Shown: piece by piece, positions 1 to 7,316 of the stretch
Layout of the letters: each line of letters begins with the position of its first letter
How positions within the stretch are numbered: the first letter of the stretch is position 1
Assembly (NCBI GenBank): GCA_937927665.1
Contig: CALBRY010000021.1
Location: 1 to 32,443, forward strand
DNA from: an uncultured Chloroflexota bacterium
Lineage (GTDB): Bacteria; Chloroflexota; Anaerolineae; Aggregatilineales; Phototrophicaceae
Length of the DNA: 32,443 nucleotides
Direction of reading: 5' to 3'
Notes under the pieces: generated by a model
The model's database searches: none
The model's input: only the letters and a program-made list of their open reading frames with translations
Told to the model about the DNA's origin: nothing
Made by a program: the position numbers and the translations under genes

Positions 1-1010
1 TCGGGTGCGAACAGGGCTTCGCTCAAAAGAATAAGATCACTCATCGCCTGCGTGCCGTGGATCCCGGTATGTTCAAGCGAATTGAGCGCCCGATTGTAGT
101 AGTCGGCTTCGTTTTGACGGGTGTAGGTTTTGGCGTCAATTGTGTTGAGCAGATGCACCGCTTCTGCAACATCCTCATCCGCAAACGAGGTGCGGCTGTA
201 TACGTCAGCGAGCGCCGAACTGTGGGTGAGTCCGTACAGCACGGGCAGTGATTTCTTGCGTGAGATGATATCCGTCGCAGCGGATTTTCCCGTAACATCC
301 GGATTACCCCAGATGCCAAGAATATCGTCATGAATCTGGAAAGCGATGCCTAGATTCAAGCCGTATTCGGCAAAATGTGCTGCCGTCTCCATGCTGCCGC
401 TGCCGATCAGCGCACCGATCTGAGCAGATGCCGCGACGAGTGCCGCTGTTTTGCCGCTGACCATCGAAAGATATTCATCAACCGATACCGCTGATTGATG
501 CTCAAAGCGCATATCAAGATGCTGCCCGCGAGTCAGTTCCAGATTGGTCGCGTTCAATATTTGCCAGCAGGCGAGCGCGACCTCTGGAGTTGTTGTTTCG
601 GTTAAGCGTCCTAGCGCGCGATATGCCAATGTGAACATTGCATCACCGGCGTTGATCGCGTTGGCACGCCCCCAAACTTTCCACACGGTTGGGCGGTTAT
701 GTCGGGTTTCGCTGTCGTCTTGAATGTCATCATGAATCAGCGAAAAATTGTGCAGTAATTCGACAGCGGCGGCGGCAGGGAGGGCTGACTCCCAAGTACC
801 GCCAGCCGCTTCAGCCGATAACAGCAGCAGAATTGGGCGGATACGTTTTCCGGTTGGTGCTTCATGCGGCGTACCATCGGCGTTTACCCAACCGAGCGGG
901 TAACGAAGCATTGTCTTAAATTCCGGTGCTTCCGGCGCGGAATCGACCACAACGCGCATGTAAGCATCTAGTGAGGGCAGGTAGCGGCGCGCAAGATCAG
1001 CAATCAACAC
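1..1010 (-). CDS. Polyprenyl (geranylgeranyl-type) diphosphate synthase, 3'-truncated by window edge
   Basis: All-alpha trans-prenyltransferase that would chain IPP onto an allylic diphosphate to make C15-C20+ prenyl diphosphates in the cytoplasm. About 336 codons are visible without a stop, running off the left edge. That is close to a full family length, so only a few residues are probably missing. The first aspartate-rich motif reads LIHDDIQDDSETRHNRP (a DDxxD variant), and the second reads FQIHDDILGIWGN. GKRIRP of the substrate site and the K(T/S)A..D region (GKSAATD) are also present. I chose the GTG at 1010-1008, seven bases after the fni stop; the next in-frame ATG is about 17 codons later. 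Order and spacing indicate co-transcription with fni, whose product DMAPP/IPP is the substrate. Product chain length cannot be read from the sequence. Confidence 0.9.
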   Translation of the reverse strand, partial: MLIADLARRYLPSLDAYMRVVVDSAPEAPEFKTMLRYPLGWVNADGTPHEAPTGKRIRPILLLLSAEAAGGTWESALPAAAAVELLHNFSLIHDDIQDDSETRHNRPTVWKVWGRANAINAGDAMFTLAYRALGRLTETTTPEVALACWQILNATNLELTRGQHLDMRFEHQSAVSVDEYLSMVSGKTAALVAASAQIGALIGSGSMETAAHFAEYGLNLGIAFQIHDDILGIWGNPDVTGKSAATDIISRKKSLPVLYGLTHSSALADVYSRTSFADEDVAEAVHLLNTIDAKTYTRQNEADYYNRALNSLEHTGIHGTQAMSDLILLSEALFAP

Positions 1011-1017
1011 GATGCAT

Positions 1018-2058
1018 TTAGTCCTTCAGCAGGGTGACATGGCGCAGTGCGTCTACAGAGCGTGCACCGCTGCACAACATGGAAATTCTTATCTGCGCGG
1101 CAGTAATCTTAATCAATTGATCAACGGCTTCGACCGATTGATCCGCCGCTTTCAAGAATCCGCCAGCCATGCCGCCGATGAGCGCTCCCAATGCAATTGA
1201 CTTGGCAATATCGATCCCGTTCTTCAAGCCGCCGCTGGCGATCACTGGCAGGGTTGGCGCACCTTGCACGGCGTACTGAATCGCATCGGCGGTAGGAATA
1301 CCCCAATCAGCAAATGCCGCTGCAACTTGTGCGTGAAATTCGGTCGGTGCACGGTGATATTCAACTTCGCTCCATGATGTGCCGCCCGATCCAGCCACGT
1401 CAATCGCAGCGATTCCGGCATTCGCAAGATCGCGGCAGTTTGCTTCACTGAACCCCCACCCAACTTCTTTGGCGATCACAGGGACGGGCAACGCGCGGCA
1501 GACAGCTTCGATTTTGGGGAGAAGTCCCGCGAAATTCGTATCGCCTTCTGGTTGCACCGCTTCCTGTAATACATTAAAGTGCAAGATGAGCGCATCTGCG
1601 CCGACCATATCGACCGCTTGTTTGCACTCGTCAACGCCATAGCCATAATTGAATTGGACAGCACCAAGATTGCCAAAGAGGAGAATATCCGGCGCAATAT
1701 CTCGAATTTGATAGGTGTATGCCATATCCGGGTTTTTGATCGCCGCCCGCTGTGATCCTAAACCAAGTGCGATTCCGTTCGCCTGTGCTGCTTCAGCGAG
1801 TCTGCGATTAATGACATGGGCGAGTTCGGAACCACCCGTCATCGAAGAGATCAAAATAGGTGCGCTCAAGGTCTTGCCAAAGAGGGTAACGCTTGCATCT
1901 ACTTCTTTGAGGTCAAGTTCCGGGAGCGCCTGATGGAGAAATCGGTATTTTTCGAGTCCGGTGGTTAACCGGGGAAACTGAACATCGCGTTCAAGGTTGA
2001 TGCGGATATGTTCGGTCTTGCGATCTTCGATCGATGGAGTCGCCGTGACTTTGTTCAT
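1018..2058 (-). CDS. fni: Type 2 isopentenyl-diphosphate delta-isomerase (FMN-dependent)
   Basis: Interconverts IPP and DMAPP using reduced FMN; cytoplasmic enzyme of isoprenoid synthesis. The 346-residue product is of normal family length. It starts near the typical RKTEHIRI block and carries SAPILISSMTGG, the glycine-rich GLGSQRAAI segment, LILHFNVLQE (family LxxHxNxxQE), PVIAKEVGWG, and the phosphate/FMN-binding VAGSGGTSW and PVIASGGLKNG. The frame is open to a GTG at 2106, but I chose the ATG at 2058-2056. It has an AAGGA about ten bases upstream, and a good promoter (2091-2119) places transcription start near 2084, inside the longer version. The polyprenyl synthase gene begins 7 bases after its stop, so the two form an isoprenoid operon. 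Confidence in function is high; the start is less certain. Confidence 0.95.
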   Translation of the reverse strand: MNKVTATPSIEDRKTEHIRINLERDVQFPRLTTGLEKYRFLHQALPELDLKEVDASVTLFGKTLSAPILISSMTGGSELAHVINRRLAEAAQANGIALGLGSQRAAIKNPDMAYTYQIRDIAPDILLFGNLGAVQFNYGYGVDECKQAVDMVGADALILHFNVLQEAVQPEGDTNFAGLLPKIEAVCRALPVPVIAKEVGWGFSEANCRDLANAGIAAIDVAGSGGTSWSEVEYHRAPTEFHAQVAAAFADWGIPTADAIQYAVQGAPTLPVIASGGLKNGIDIAKSIALGALIGGMAGGFLKAADQSVEAVDQLIKITAAQIRISMLCSGARSVDALRHVTLLKD

Positions 2059-2090
2059 CAGACGGTGTTCCTTCATTACGGTGAGCGTCA

Positions 2091-2119
2091 ATCGTACCTG
2101 ATGCACGGGAAAGCGTCAA
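2091..2119 (-). promoter_or_regulatory. Sigma70-type promoter for fni
   Basis: On the minus strand, TTGACG (complement of 2114-2119) is followed after exactly 17 bases by TACGAT (complement of 2091-2096). This is a 5/6 match to the -35 and 4/6 to the -10 consensus. Predicted start of transcription is around 2084, about 26 bases before the chosen fni ATG. Inferred from consensus only. Confidence 0.5.
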
Positions 2120-2142
2120 CCGTAAGCAACAGGGGGTATACA

Positions 2143-2171
2143 CTGGCAGAACACCACTTGATCTGTATAAT
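2143..2171 (+). promoter_or_regulatory. Sigma70-type promoter for acpP
   Basis: A perfect TATAAT at 2166-2171 lies 17 bases after CTGGCA (2143-2148; 4/6 match to TTGACA). The predicted start near 2178-2179 gives a leader of about 40 bases containing the strong GGAGG at 2207-2211. It is divergent from the fni promoter; the two share about 160 bases of intergenic DNA. Confidence 0.65.
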
Positions 2172-2219
2172 CACTACCCTTGTATAGGGCTTCCCTGTGA
2201 AAGGCTGGAGGAAACACTC

Positions 2220-2465
2220 ATGTCCAAGACTGAAGAGCGCGTACGCGATATTGTGATCGATCTGCTGGGCGTCGATGCGGCGAAAGTGATGCCCGAAGCG
2301 CGCTTCCGCGAAGATCTCGAAGCCGACTCGCTTGACCTCGTGGAACTGATCATGGCGTTCGAAGAAGCATTCGGCGGCGAGATCAGCGACGAAGATGCAC
2401 AGAAAATCACGACTGTGGGCGAAGCGGTGTCGTATATCGACACACATATGAACCCAACCGCGTAA
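2220..2465 (+). CDS. acpP: Acyl carrier protein
   Basis: Small acidic cytoplasmic carrier that holds growing fatty acyl chains on a phosphopantetheine arm. The 81-residue length is typical. The attachment site is Ser37 in the motif [12 protein letters not shown], preceded by the conserved [10 protein letters not shown] helix start, with the usual acidic helix II/III residues after it ([14 protein letters not shown]). The ATG at 2220 is supported by GGAGG eight bases upstream and a TATAAT promoter. The gene stands alone on the plus strand between divergent fni and a convergent membrane-protein gene, and ends in a hairpin terminator. FabF and PlsX, which use this product, are encoded on the other strand about 28 kb away, so the fatty-acid genes are split in this genome. 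Confidence 0.97.
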   Translation: MSKTEERVRDIVIDLLGVDAAKVMPEARFREDLEADSLDLVELIMAFEEAFGGEISDEDAQKITTVGEAVSYIDTHMNPTA

Positions 2466-2499
2466 ACCACCTGTTTTCATCCACAGGGGTTATGCCGTG

Positions 2500-2538
2500 A
2501 ACAAGGTAGTCGTTCTGGCGGGCTACCTTGTTTTCTTG
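2500..2538 (+). terminator. Rho-independent terminator of acpP
   Basis: A perfect 10-bp stem pairs AACAAGGTAG (2500-2509) with CTACCTTGTT (2523-2532) around a 13-base loop. The last T's of the stem continue into TTTTCTTG. It sits 35 bases after the acpP stop. Confidence 0.85.
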
Positions 2539-2766
2539 TAGTCATAGACTCTCTTCAAAGAGCGTCTGTTCGATCATTACAGCTAACAACGCCGCCAAAA
2601 CGGACAGGCAGACGCTGATTGCGAATGCCCCGATCCTTTCACCTATCAAAGTGCTTTCTCTCGCACAGTGCTTGAAACTTTCGCACGCTGCGTTGGTTAA
2701 ACGCGCATAATCCGAATGTAAAGCACTTTGCAAAGTAGAGGTTTCACGGTGCTGTAGATAATAGCA
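2539..2766. other. Non-coding stretch between acpP and a convergent membrane-protein gene, with an inverted repeat
   Basis: No convincing gene is present in the roughly 300 bases between the acpP stop and the stop at 2767. An 11-bp perfect inverted repeat, CAAAGTGCTTT (2647-2657) and AAAGCACTTTG (2720-2730), encloses two smaller pairings: GTGC/GCAC at 2668-2671 and 2683-2686, and GCGTT/AACGC at 2690-2694 and 2700-2704. A minus-strand TTG-initiated frame (2733 to 2542, 63 codons) has a hydrophobic C-terminal half but no ribosome-binding site or recognisable family, so I do not call it. The structure could be a small RNA, a 3'-end processing element of the membrane-protein gene, or chance. Confidence 0.4.
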
Positions 2767-3384
2767 TCAGATCTTTCGACCTGTACCTCCGATAGGAACA
2801 AGTTGAGTGGATGCTGTTGGGCGCGGATATAACGTCAGCAAGAATAAAATCAGCGCAATGTTCGTGAAAAACACCCCCATACCCGGTGCAGTCGCTAGAT
2901 CAAAATCATGCAGAAGATCGAGCGTATACACAAATCCAATGACTCCACTCAGAAACCCGATCAAAGCTGTTACAGCGCCGATGATCGGGTAAATCCTCAC
3001 AAATCGCCCGGTGATACTCAAAACGAGCGCTACTATCACCATGAGCGCCAATCCTAACTGCTGCTGATAGTTTCCATTCGAGAGCTGGGTCACAAAGTCA
3101 AATGGCGGAAGCAACCCAAGCGCCACACCAAACGCTGCTACCCAACACCAGACGCGCCAACGCCGCCCCCGATGCGCTGAAAGCGCAAACAGCACGCCAA
3201 TCGCAACAAGCGGCAGTCTCAACAGCATGGTCGTGAACAGCGCAGGCGATTCCGCGCGGACAATCGGATGCAGGCTTGCCCATTCCGCAAGATCATATGC
3301 ATGGAATGTCAAGCCACCTGCCGGATGGATCACCCACGGGGAAAGATACCCGAAAACACACAGGATCAAGATCATAAAGCGCAA
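2767..3384 (-). CDS. Uncharacterised multi-pass membrane protein
   Basis: I do not recognise a family. The 205 residues form about five hydrophobic segments (roughly residues 2-18, 50-68, 78-95, 108-128, 133-155) plus one near the C-terminus (172-190), with short polar loops. A hydrophilic stretch after the first segment (about residues 24-47) may face outside, and the end is Thr/Pro- and Gly-containing. I chose the TTG at 3384-3382: GGAG lies eight bases upstream, whereas the ATG three codons later has no properly spaced site. It starts 13 bases after the stop of the BchI-type ATPase and is probably its operon partner, which suggests, without proving, a joint envelope-related role. Confidence 0.8.
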   Translation of the reverse strand: MRFMILILCVFGYLSPWVIHPAGGLTFHAYDLAEWASLHPIVRAESPALFTTMLLRLPLVAIGVLFALSAHRGRRWRVWCWVAAFGVALGLLPPFDFVTQLSNGNYQQQLGLALMVIVALVLSITGRFVRIYPIIGAVTALIGFLSGVIGFVYTLDLLHDFDLATAPGMGVFFTNIALILFLLTLYPRPTASTQLVPIGGTGRKI

Positions 3385-3397
3385 AGTGATATCTCCG

Positions 3398-4612
3398 TCA
3401 GGCTTCGTCAGTTACAGATTGAGACGGAGTTTCGGGTGCAGGCGTTCCGGCGAATTCATCGAGACGTGCGCGAATCTGTGCATCTTCGTCCGCCTGTTGG
3501 CGGTAAAAATTCACCATGAATTCGCTCTGGCGTTGGCGGAGAGCTAGCGGTGCAACCGCACGAATATCCGCGACAGATGCTTCTTTGCGACCATCCGCAG
3601 CAGCGTGCGCGCGTGCAGCTTCAAACAGCGTATATTCAGCACGGTGACTATCAATTTCGAGCGCTTGCACCAACTTGATTCCTAACTCAACAGCATTTTC
3701 CGCCAACGTCGTCTCTTTGAGCAATTCACGCGCCGCGATAATTTCTTCGCGGGTTTCCGCTGTCACCAATTCCCATTCGCGCACGAAGCGGGAAGGACTG
3801 GCACGGTAAGCGCGCACTCGATTGTAGACTTCGATGCGTTCTTCGCTCGTCATCAAACCACGCACGCTCACGCGCAAACCGAAACGATCCAAGATTTGAG
3901 GACGCAAACGCCCTTCTTCCGGGTTCATTGAGCCGATAAGGACGAAGCGGGCGCGATAAGTTCCCGCCATCGCGCCGCGCCGCACGGTGTAAATACCCTG
4001 TGCGGCGGCATCAAGAATCGCATCGACAATCTCATCCGCCAGTAGATTGACCTCATCGATATAGAGCAGGTGATTATGCGCCCGCGCTAGAATACCTTTT
4101 TCCAGCTTGATCCGGCTTTGCTGAACGGCGACTCGCTCATTGATCCCGCCCACAACATCTTCAAGGCGGGCATTCAACGGCAGCTCGACGATCTTGACGG
4201 GTTCGTAATGCGAGATCGACTGCCCCGCTTTGAATTTCTCCCAGCAGTCGGGATAAAGCAGACGCGCGCTGTCGTTTTGGAGGTCTTCCGGCAGCACTTC
4301 GTCGTCACAGTCGCTAACCTCGACATCGGGGAGAATCCCGGTCAGGCTGCGGACGACGGTTGTTTTACCTGTTCCGCGTGGTCCAATCAGCAGCACACCA
4401 CCGACCGCCGGATTAATCACCGCCAGCATAAGCGCGACCCGCATTTCGGTTTGACCAACCACCGCCATGAACGGAAATGGCATAATATCCGCCAAACCGA
4501 GATCGGGTGCGGGAGCGGAAAGAATACGCCGCGCCCCCGCTTGCTTGAGAATCCGCAGCAGCGCAGACTCCTCGGCACCTTGATACTCCGAGAGGCTAGA
4601 CGAGTCGCTCAC
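3398..4612 (-). CDS. BchI/ChlI-type (magnesium chelatase subunit I-like) AAA+ ATPase
   Basis: AAA+ ATPase of the helix-2-insert clade, closest in motif pattern to magnesium-chelatase subunit I. Over 404 residues: Walker A GPRGTGKTT (77-85), the BchI-like VELPLNARLEDVVGG (about 142-156), Walker B LLYIDEVN (182-189), sensor-1 GSMNPEEG (227-234), and arginine-finger region LRPQILDRFGLRV (236-248). A C-terminal helical lid follows, and the tail is Pro/Thr/Asp-rich. BchI normally works as a ring with BchD and the BchH subunit to insert Mg into protoporphyrin. No D, H or other tetrapyrrole gene is visible here, so the substrate is unknown. Start is a GTG whose bases overlap the thioesterase stop (GTGA), with AAGGGA about eight bases upstream, indicating coupled translation. 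Non-phototrophic bacteria also carry such proteins. Confidence 0.88.
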   Translation of the reverse strand: MSDSSSLSEYQGAEESALLRILKQAGARRILSAPAPDLGLADIMPFPFMAVVGQTEMRVALMLAVINPAVGGVLLIGPRGTGKTTVVRSLTGILPDVEVSDCDDEVLPEDLQNDSARLLYPDCWEKFKAGQSISHYEPVKIVELPLNARLEDVVGGINERVAVQQSRIKLEKGILARAHNHLLYIDEVNLLADEIVDAILDAAAQGIYTVRRGAMAGTYRARFVLIGSMNPEEGRLRPQILDRFGLRVSVRGLMTSEERIEVYNRVRAYRASPSRFVREWELVTAETREEIIAARELLKETTLAENAVELGIKLVQALEIDSHRAEYTLFEAARAHAAADGRKEASVADIRAVAPLALRQRQSEFMVNFYRQQADEDAQIRARLDEFAGTPAPETPSQSVTDEA

Positions 4613-5124
4613 GACGCGCTTCCCTTGGAGTTGGCTGCGTCTTCGATGGCGCGCTGCCGCTTGCGAAATTCCTGCCGTTCACGGGCATGATTGGCGCGCA
4701 TCCGCTCCTCATCAGTTTCGCACACAAGTTCCGGCACAATTGATGGTGTGCCATTGATATCGAGCGCGACGTATACAACATAAGCTGTATTCGTGATCTT
4801 GCTTTGACCGAGGAATGGATTTTCGGCAGTCACTTCGACACGGACTTCCATCGAGGTACGTCCCGCGTAGGTGAGTTCACCTTTGCACATCACCAACATA
4901 CCTATACGGATTGGTTCCATAAACGTCATCGAATCGATGGCAACGGTGACGACGGGCATATTCGCATGACGCATCGCGACAAGCGCACCCGCTTCATCAA
5001 CCAAGCGCATAATGACACCGCCGTGAACGTTGCCGAGCGAATTCGCATCCTGTGGACCCATCAATTGACTTAAGGTGAAGCGCGTCTCGGCGACACGCTT
5101 TTGACCCCGGGCGCTGTCACTCAT
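4609..5124 (-). CDS. Acyl-CoA thioesterase, hotdog fold (YciA/BACH-like)
   Basis: Predicted to hydrolyse acyl-CoA to free acid and CoA. The 171-residue product has one hotdog domain with the family signature ANSLGNVHGGVIMRLVDEAG (conserved Asn, His-Gly-Gly and Asp), then VTVAIDSMTFMEPIRIGM and AGRTSMEVRVEV. After the domain comes a charged helical tail of about 40 residues (ERMRANHARERQEFRKRQ), common in this subgroup. I chose the ATG at 5124-5122, one base after the upstream stop. A GTG at 5157 would add 11 residues by overlapping the upstream gene. Neither has a strong ribosome-binding site. Its stop overlaps the GTG of the BchI-type ATPase. Substrate chain length cannot be deduced. Confidence 0.9.
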   Translation of the reverse strand: MSDSARGQKRVAETRFTLSQLMGPQDANSLGNVHGGVIMRLVDEAGALVAMRHANMPVVTVAIDSMTFMEPIRIGMLVMCKGELTYAGRTSMEVRVEVTAENPFLGQSKITNTAYVVYVALDINGTPSIVPELVCETDEERMRANHARERQEFRKRQRAIEDAANSKGSAS

Positions 5125-5125
5125 G

Positions 5126-5533
5126 TTATTCTTCGCCTGCGTCGGGGAGCAGGTCACTCAAACGCTTGAATACTTCCTCGTCCCATTCCATCACATCGAC
5201 CTTGTCAAAGCCGAGTTCCGCCGGAAGAAGCGCGAGCGGCGCACGTGAGGGGAATTTCGCCGGTTTTTTGGGTTTGGGCGGGAGTGTCTTGAGCAGGGCA
5301 GGACGGGTGTAGTTACGTTTGCGGATAATGCGTCCATCGGGCCACAGATTGCCGATCCATTCGCCGGAAGTCGTGTACACGTCATAAACATCGTTTTGTA
5401 CGAATCCGATGTAGTCACCGCGTGGATCAAACAGCGCATCACCAAATTTGACTCCGCACCAATCGCCAGCCGTGTTGTAAAGGAAAAACGGCTTATCCGG
5501 ATCAATCTTGAACTTACGCGGGGCAGGGGTCAT
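5126..5533 (-). CDS. Small protein with repeated Tyr/Trp-Gly strand motifs (possible 4-fold beta-flower domain)
   Basis: Function unknown. Residues about 15-72 contain four short repeats with the same rhythm: aromatic, then N/D-x-x-G-(D/E)-(W/Y), then an aliphatic strand, seen in FLYNTAGDWCGVKFG, LFDPRGDYIGFVQND, VYTTSGEWIGNLWP and the terminal DGRIIRKR. From memory this resembles the '4-fold beta flower' family of small proteins, a tentative assignment. The C-terminal half is first Lys/Pro-rich (KPKKPAKFPSR) and then acidic (EWDEEVFKRL...DAGEE). No signal peptide is present, so it is probably cytoplasmic. The ATG at 5533-5531 has GAGG seven bases upstream. It heads a four-gene cluster with thioesterase, BchI-type ATPase and membrane protein, and lies 42 bases after the glycosyltransferase stop. 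Confidence 0.75.
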   Translation of the reverse strand: MTPAPRKFKIDPDKPFFLYNTAGDWCGVKFGDALFDPRGDYIGFVQNDVYDVYTTSGEWIGNLWPDGRIIRKRNYTRPALLKTLPPKPKKPAKFPSRAPLALLPAELGFDKVDVMEWDEEVFKRLSDLLPDAGEE

Positions 5534-5575
5534 CTTGTGTCCTCACTCAAATTCAACTTAGGATGGATGGGTTCA

Positions 5576-6721
5576 TTATAGCGCCCCTGATAGAAGCCGT
5601 GTATAAACGCTGTGGAGTTCGGAGGCGGCGCGTTCCCATGTGAACTGTGCAGCGCGTGCAAGCCCGGTGGAGATCAATCGCGTACGCAGGGTTGAGTCAG
5701 TGATTAGGCGGCGCAGCGCTTCCGCGAGTGCCTCAATATCGGTTGGACTCACCATTAGCGCAGCATCTCCGGCAACTTCTGGCAGTGATGAAACATTCGC
5801 TGTTACGACAGGCGTACCACACTTCATCGATTCCAGCACCGGAAAGCCGAATCCCTCATAAATGGATGGCGTGGCAGTGCAAACTGCTTCGCTGTATAGC
5901 GTTGGGAGGTCGGTATCATCTGCGTAACCAATCAGGTGTACATACGCCTCGACGTGGTGGTCGCGGATGCTGGCATAGATCGGGTCATCCAGCCAGCCTT
6001 TGCCGCCAGCAATCACAAGATCAACATCCATACCGGAGTCGCGGAGGAGTGCTAGCGCGGCGATCAAGCGAGCGTAGTTCTTGCGCGGCTGGACTGTACC
6101 AACCGCAAAGATATACGGGCGATCTGTGAGGTTGTATTTTTGTCGCACGGCGCGGCGTGCATCCAAGTTGGTGATTGGCTTAAAACGCGCATCCGCACCG
6201 CTCAATAGAACAGTGATTTTCTCAGGCGGTGTGTGATACAGATCGATCAAATCGTTCTTGGTCGATTGAGAATCCGCGAGGACATGATCGGCGCGTGCTA
6301 CCGAACGCGGTACAACCGCATCCAAGTACGTTTTGAGTGCAGGACTTGCGGTTTCTGGCGCACGGGCAAATGTGAGATCATGTACCGTCAAAAGCGTGCG
6401 CGTTGTCTTTCGTGTGGGCGGCAGCACAAAGTCTGTCGCGTGGTAGAGGTCAACCGCACCAGTGATGGCTTCCACGGGGAATGGAAGACGTGCGCGCTGC
6501 CAAATTCGTGCCCACCATTCAGCGGATAGGCGAGAAGGCCGCCAAACAAAATTCGCGCCGGGAGGGGTGGGTAGTTGTTCCCGCTTCGCTCCGGCGACAA
6601 ATAGGCGATATTCCGTTTCGGTGTCGAGACGGGCGAGCGCGGCAATCAAGTCACGTGTAAGCCGACCGATTCCCGCGCCCTGTTCGTATGCTGGAGTGTA
6701 ATCAATCGCCGTGCGCGACAC
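5576..6721 (-). CDS. Glycosyltransferase family 4 (GT-B fold)
   Basis: Retaining glycosyltransferase that transfers a sugar from a nucleotide donor during surface-glycan assembly at the inner face of the membrane. The 381 residues show the classic N-terminal acceptor domain opening (IDYTPAYEQGAGIGRLTRDL), LLTVHDLTF, and the donor-domain motifs GTVQPRKN (208-215) and E-x7-E (Glu289 and Glu297 in PSIYEGFGFPVLESMKCG). The GTG start at 6721-6719 gives the standard N-terminus and overlaps the 3' end of the GtrA-like gene by 20 bases. It is the last gene of a four-gene run. Donor and acceptor cannot be told from the sequence; a mannosyl- or rhamnosyl-transferase is typical for this subgroup. Confidence 0.93.
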   Translation of the reverse strand: MSRTAIDYTPAYEQGAGIGRLTRDLIAALARLDTETEYRLFVAGAKREQLPTPPGANFVWRPSRLSAEWWARIWQRARLPFPVEAITGAVDLYHATDFVLPPTRKTTRTLLTVHDLTFARAPETASPALKTYLDAVVPRSVARADHVLADSQSTKNDLIDLYHTPPEKITVLLSGADARFKPITNLDARRAVRQKYNLTDRPYIFAVGTVQPRKNYARLIAALALLRDSGMDVDLVIAGGKGWLDDPIYASIRDHHVEAYVHLIGYADDTDLPTLYSEAVCTATPSIYEGFGFPVLESMKCGTPVVTANVSSLPEVAGDAALMVSPTDIEALAEALRRLITDSTLRTRLISTGLARAAQFTWERAASELHSVYTRLLSGAL

Positions 6722-7316
6722 TATGTTTATCTACGTCGTTGTAAGTCCAGTAACGGTTTGCGAAGAAATTCCAGATCATCACGATAGCCACGCCGATCAG
6801 CCATGCAACCATCGTTCCGAGCTTGGCTTCTGCCGAAACAGAAGGAATGTAACCGGGACGGAAAAGCTGAATCTCCGGGAGGACAACAGGCATCAAGAGC
6901 GCACCTAGCCATCCGTAAGCGGTGCTGATCCAGAAAGTGCGCCCCACCCACCCAACGCCGCTGATCAACGTAAATTGAGCAAGCTGCCGCCGGACTGAGC
7001 GTGAGCGTGAATCGGGGTACGTCCAGAGACGATTCCAGATGAAGTTGCTGATCACCGCTGCGAAGAATGCAATCGTGCTGGCAAGCGCAACCTTTAGGTC
7101 TTTATTCGGTTCAACCGGACTCAGAATCGACCACTGAAGGAAAAACAGTGTTCCGAAGTCAATAATCGCGCCGAGCGCGCCGACAATTGCAAACTTAAGA
7201 AAGCGCTCGACTTCTTTCGCACGATTGCCAAACCGTTTGGCGATTGCAACCACCAGCGTATCAAGTGGATTGCGAAAGACAAGGCGCTTTAGCTCTATTG
7301 TGTCGATTTGCCCCAT
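6702..7316 (-). CDS. GtrA-like membrane protein (polyprenyl-phosphate-sugar flippase family)
   Basis: GtrA-family proteins are four-helix membrane proteins thought to flip lipid-linked sugars. After an N-terminal amphipathic stretch, residues about 38-62 (FLKFAIVGALGAIIDFG...) form helix 1. The family motif NFxxNRxWTY occurs twice, as NFIWNRLWTY (about 91-100) and NFFANRYWTY (near residue 190), each closing a helical hairpin. I chose the ATG at 7316-7314 (204 residues). The frame stays open upstream inside the preceding gene, but those 46 extra codons look non-native. It overlaps the ligase-like gene upstream by 22 bases and the glycosyltransferase downstream by 20. The long loop between helices 3 and 4 (about 40 residues) is larger than usual. 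Confidence 0.88.
   Translation of the reverse strand: MGQIDTIELKRLVFRNPLDTLVVAIAKRFGNRAKEVERFLKFAIVGALGAIIDFGTLFFLQWSILSPVEPNKDLKVALASTIAFFAAVISNFIWNRLWTYPDSRSRSVRRQLAQFTLISGVGWVGRTFWISTAYGWLGALLMPVVLPEIQLFRPGYIPSVSAEAKLGTMVAWLIGVAIVMIWNFFANRYWTYNDVDKHSVAHGD

Noticed and set aside
2059..2106. Longer fni starting at the GTG at 2106
   Set aside because: The predicted transcription start (about 2084) lies inside it, and the ATG at 2058 has AAGGA upstream and a family-like N-terminus.
2088..2480. 130-codon open frame antisense to acpP
   Set aside because: It lies entirely opposite a certain gene with its own promoter, ribosome-binding site and terminator; the translation has no family features.
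2542..2733. 63-codon TTG-initiated frame with a hydrophobic C-terminal half
   Set aside because: It has no ribosome-binding site, no recognisable homology, and overlaps inverted repeats that better explain the region. Not excluded, but unsupported.
3398..4612. BchI-type ATPase as evidence of photosynthesis
   Set aside because: No other bacteriochlorophyll or reaction-centre gene is visible, and related ATPases occur in non-phototrophs.
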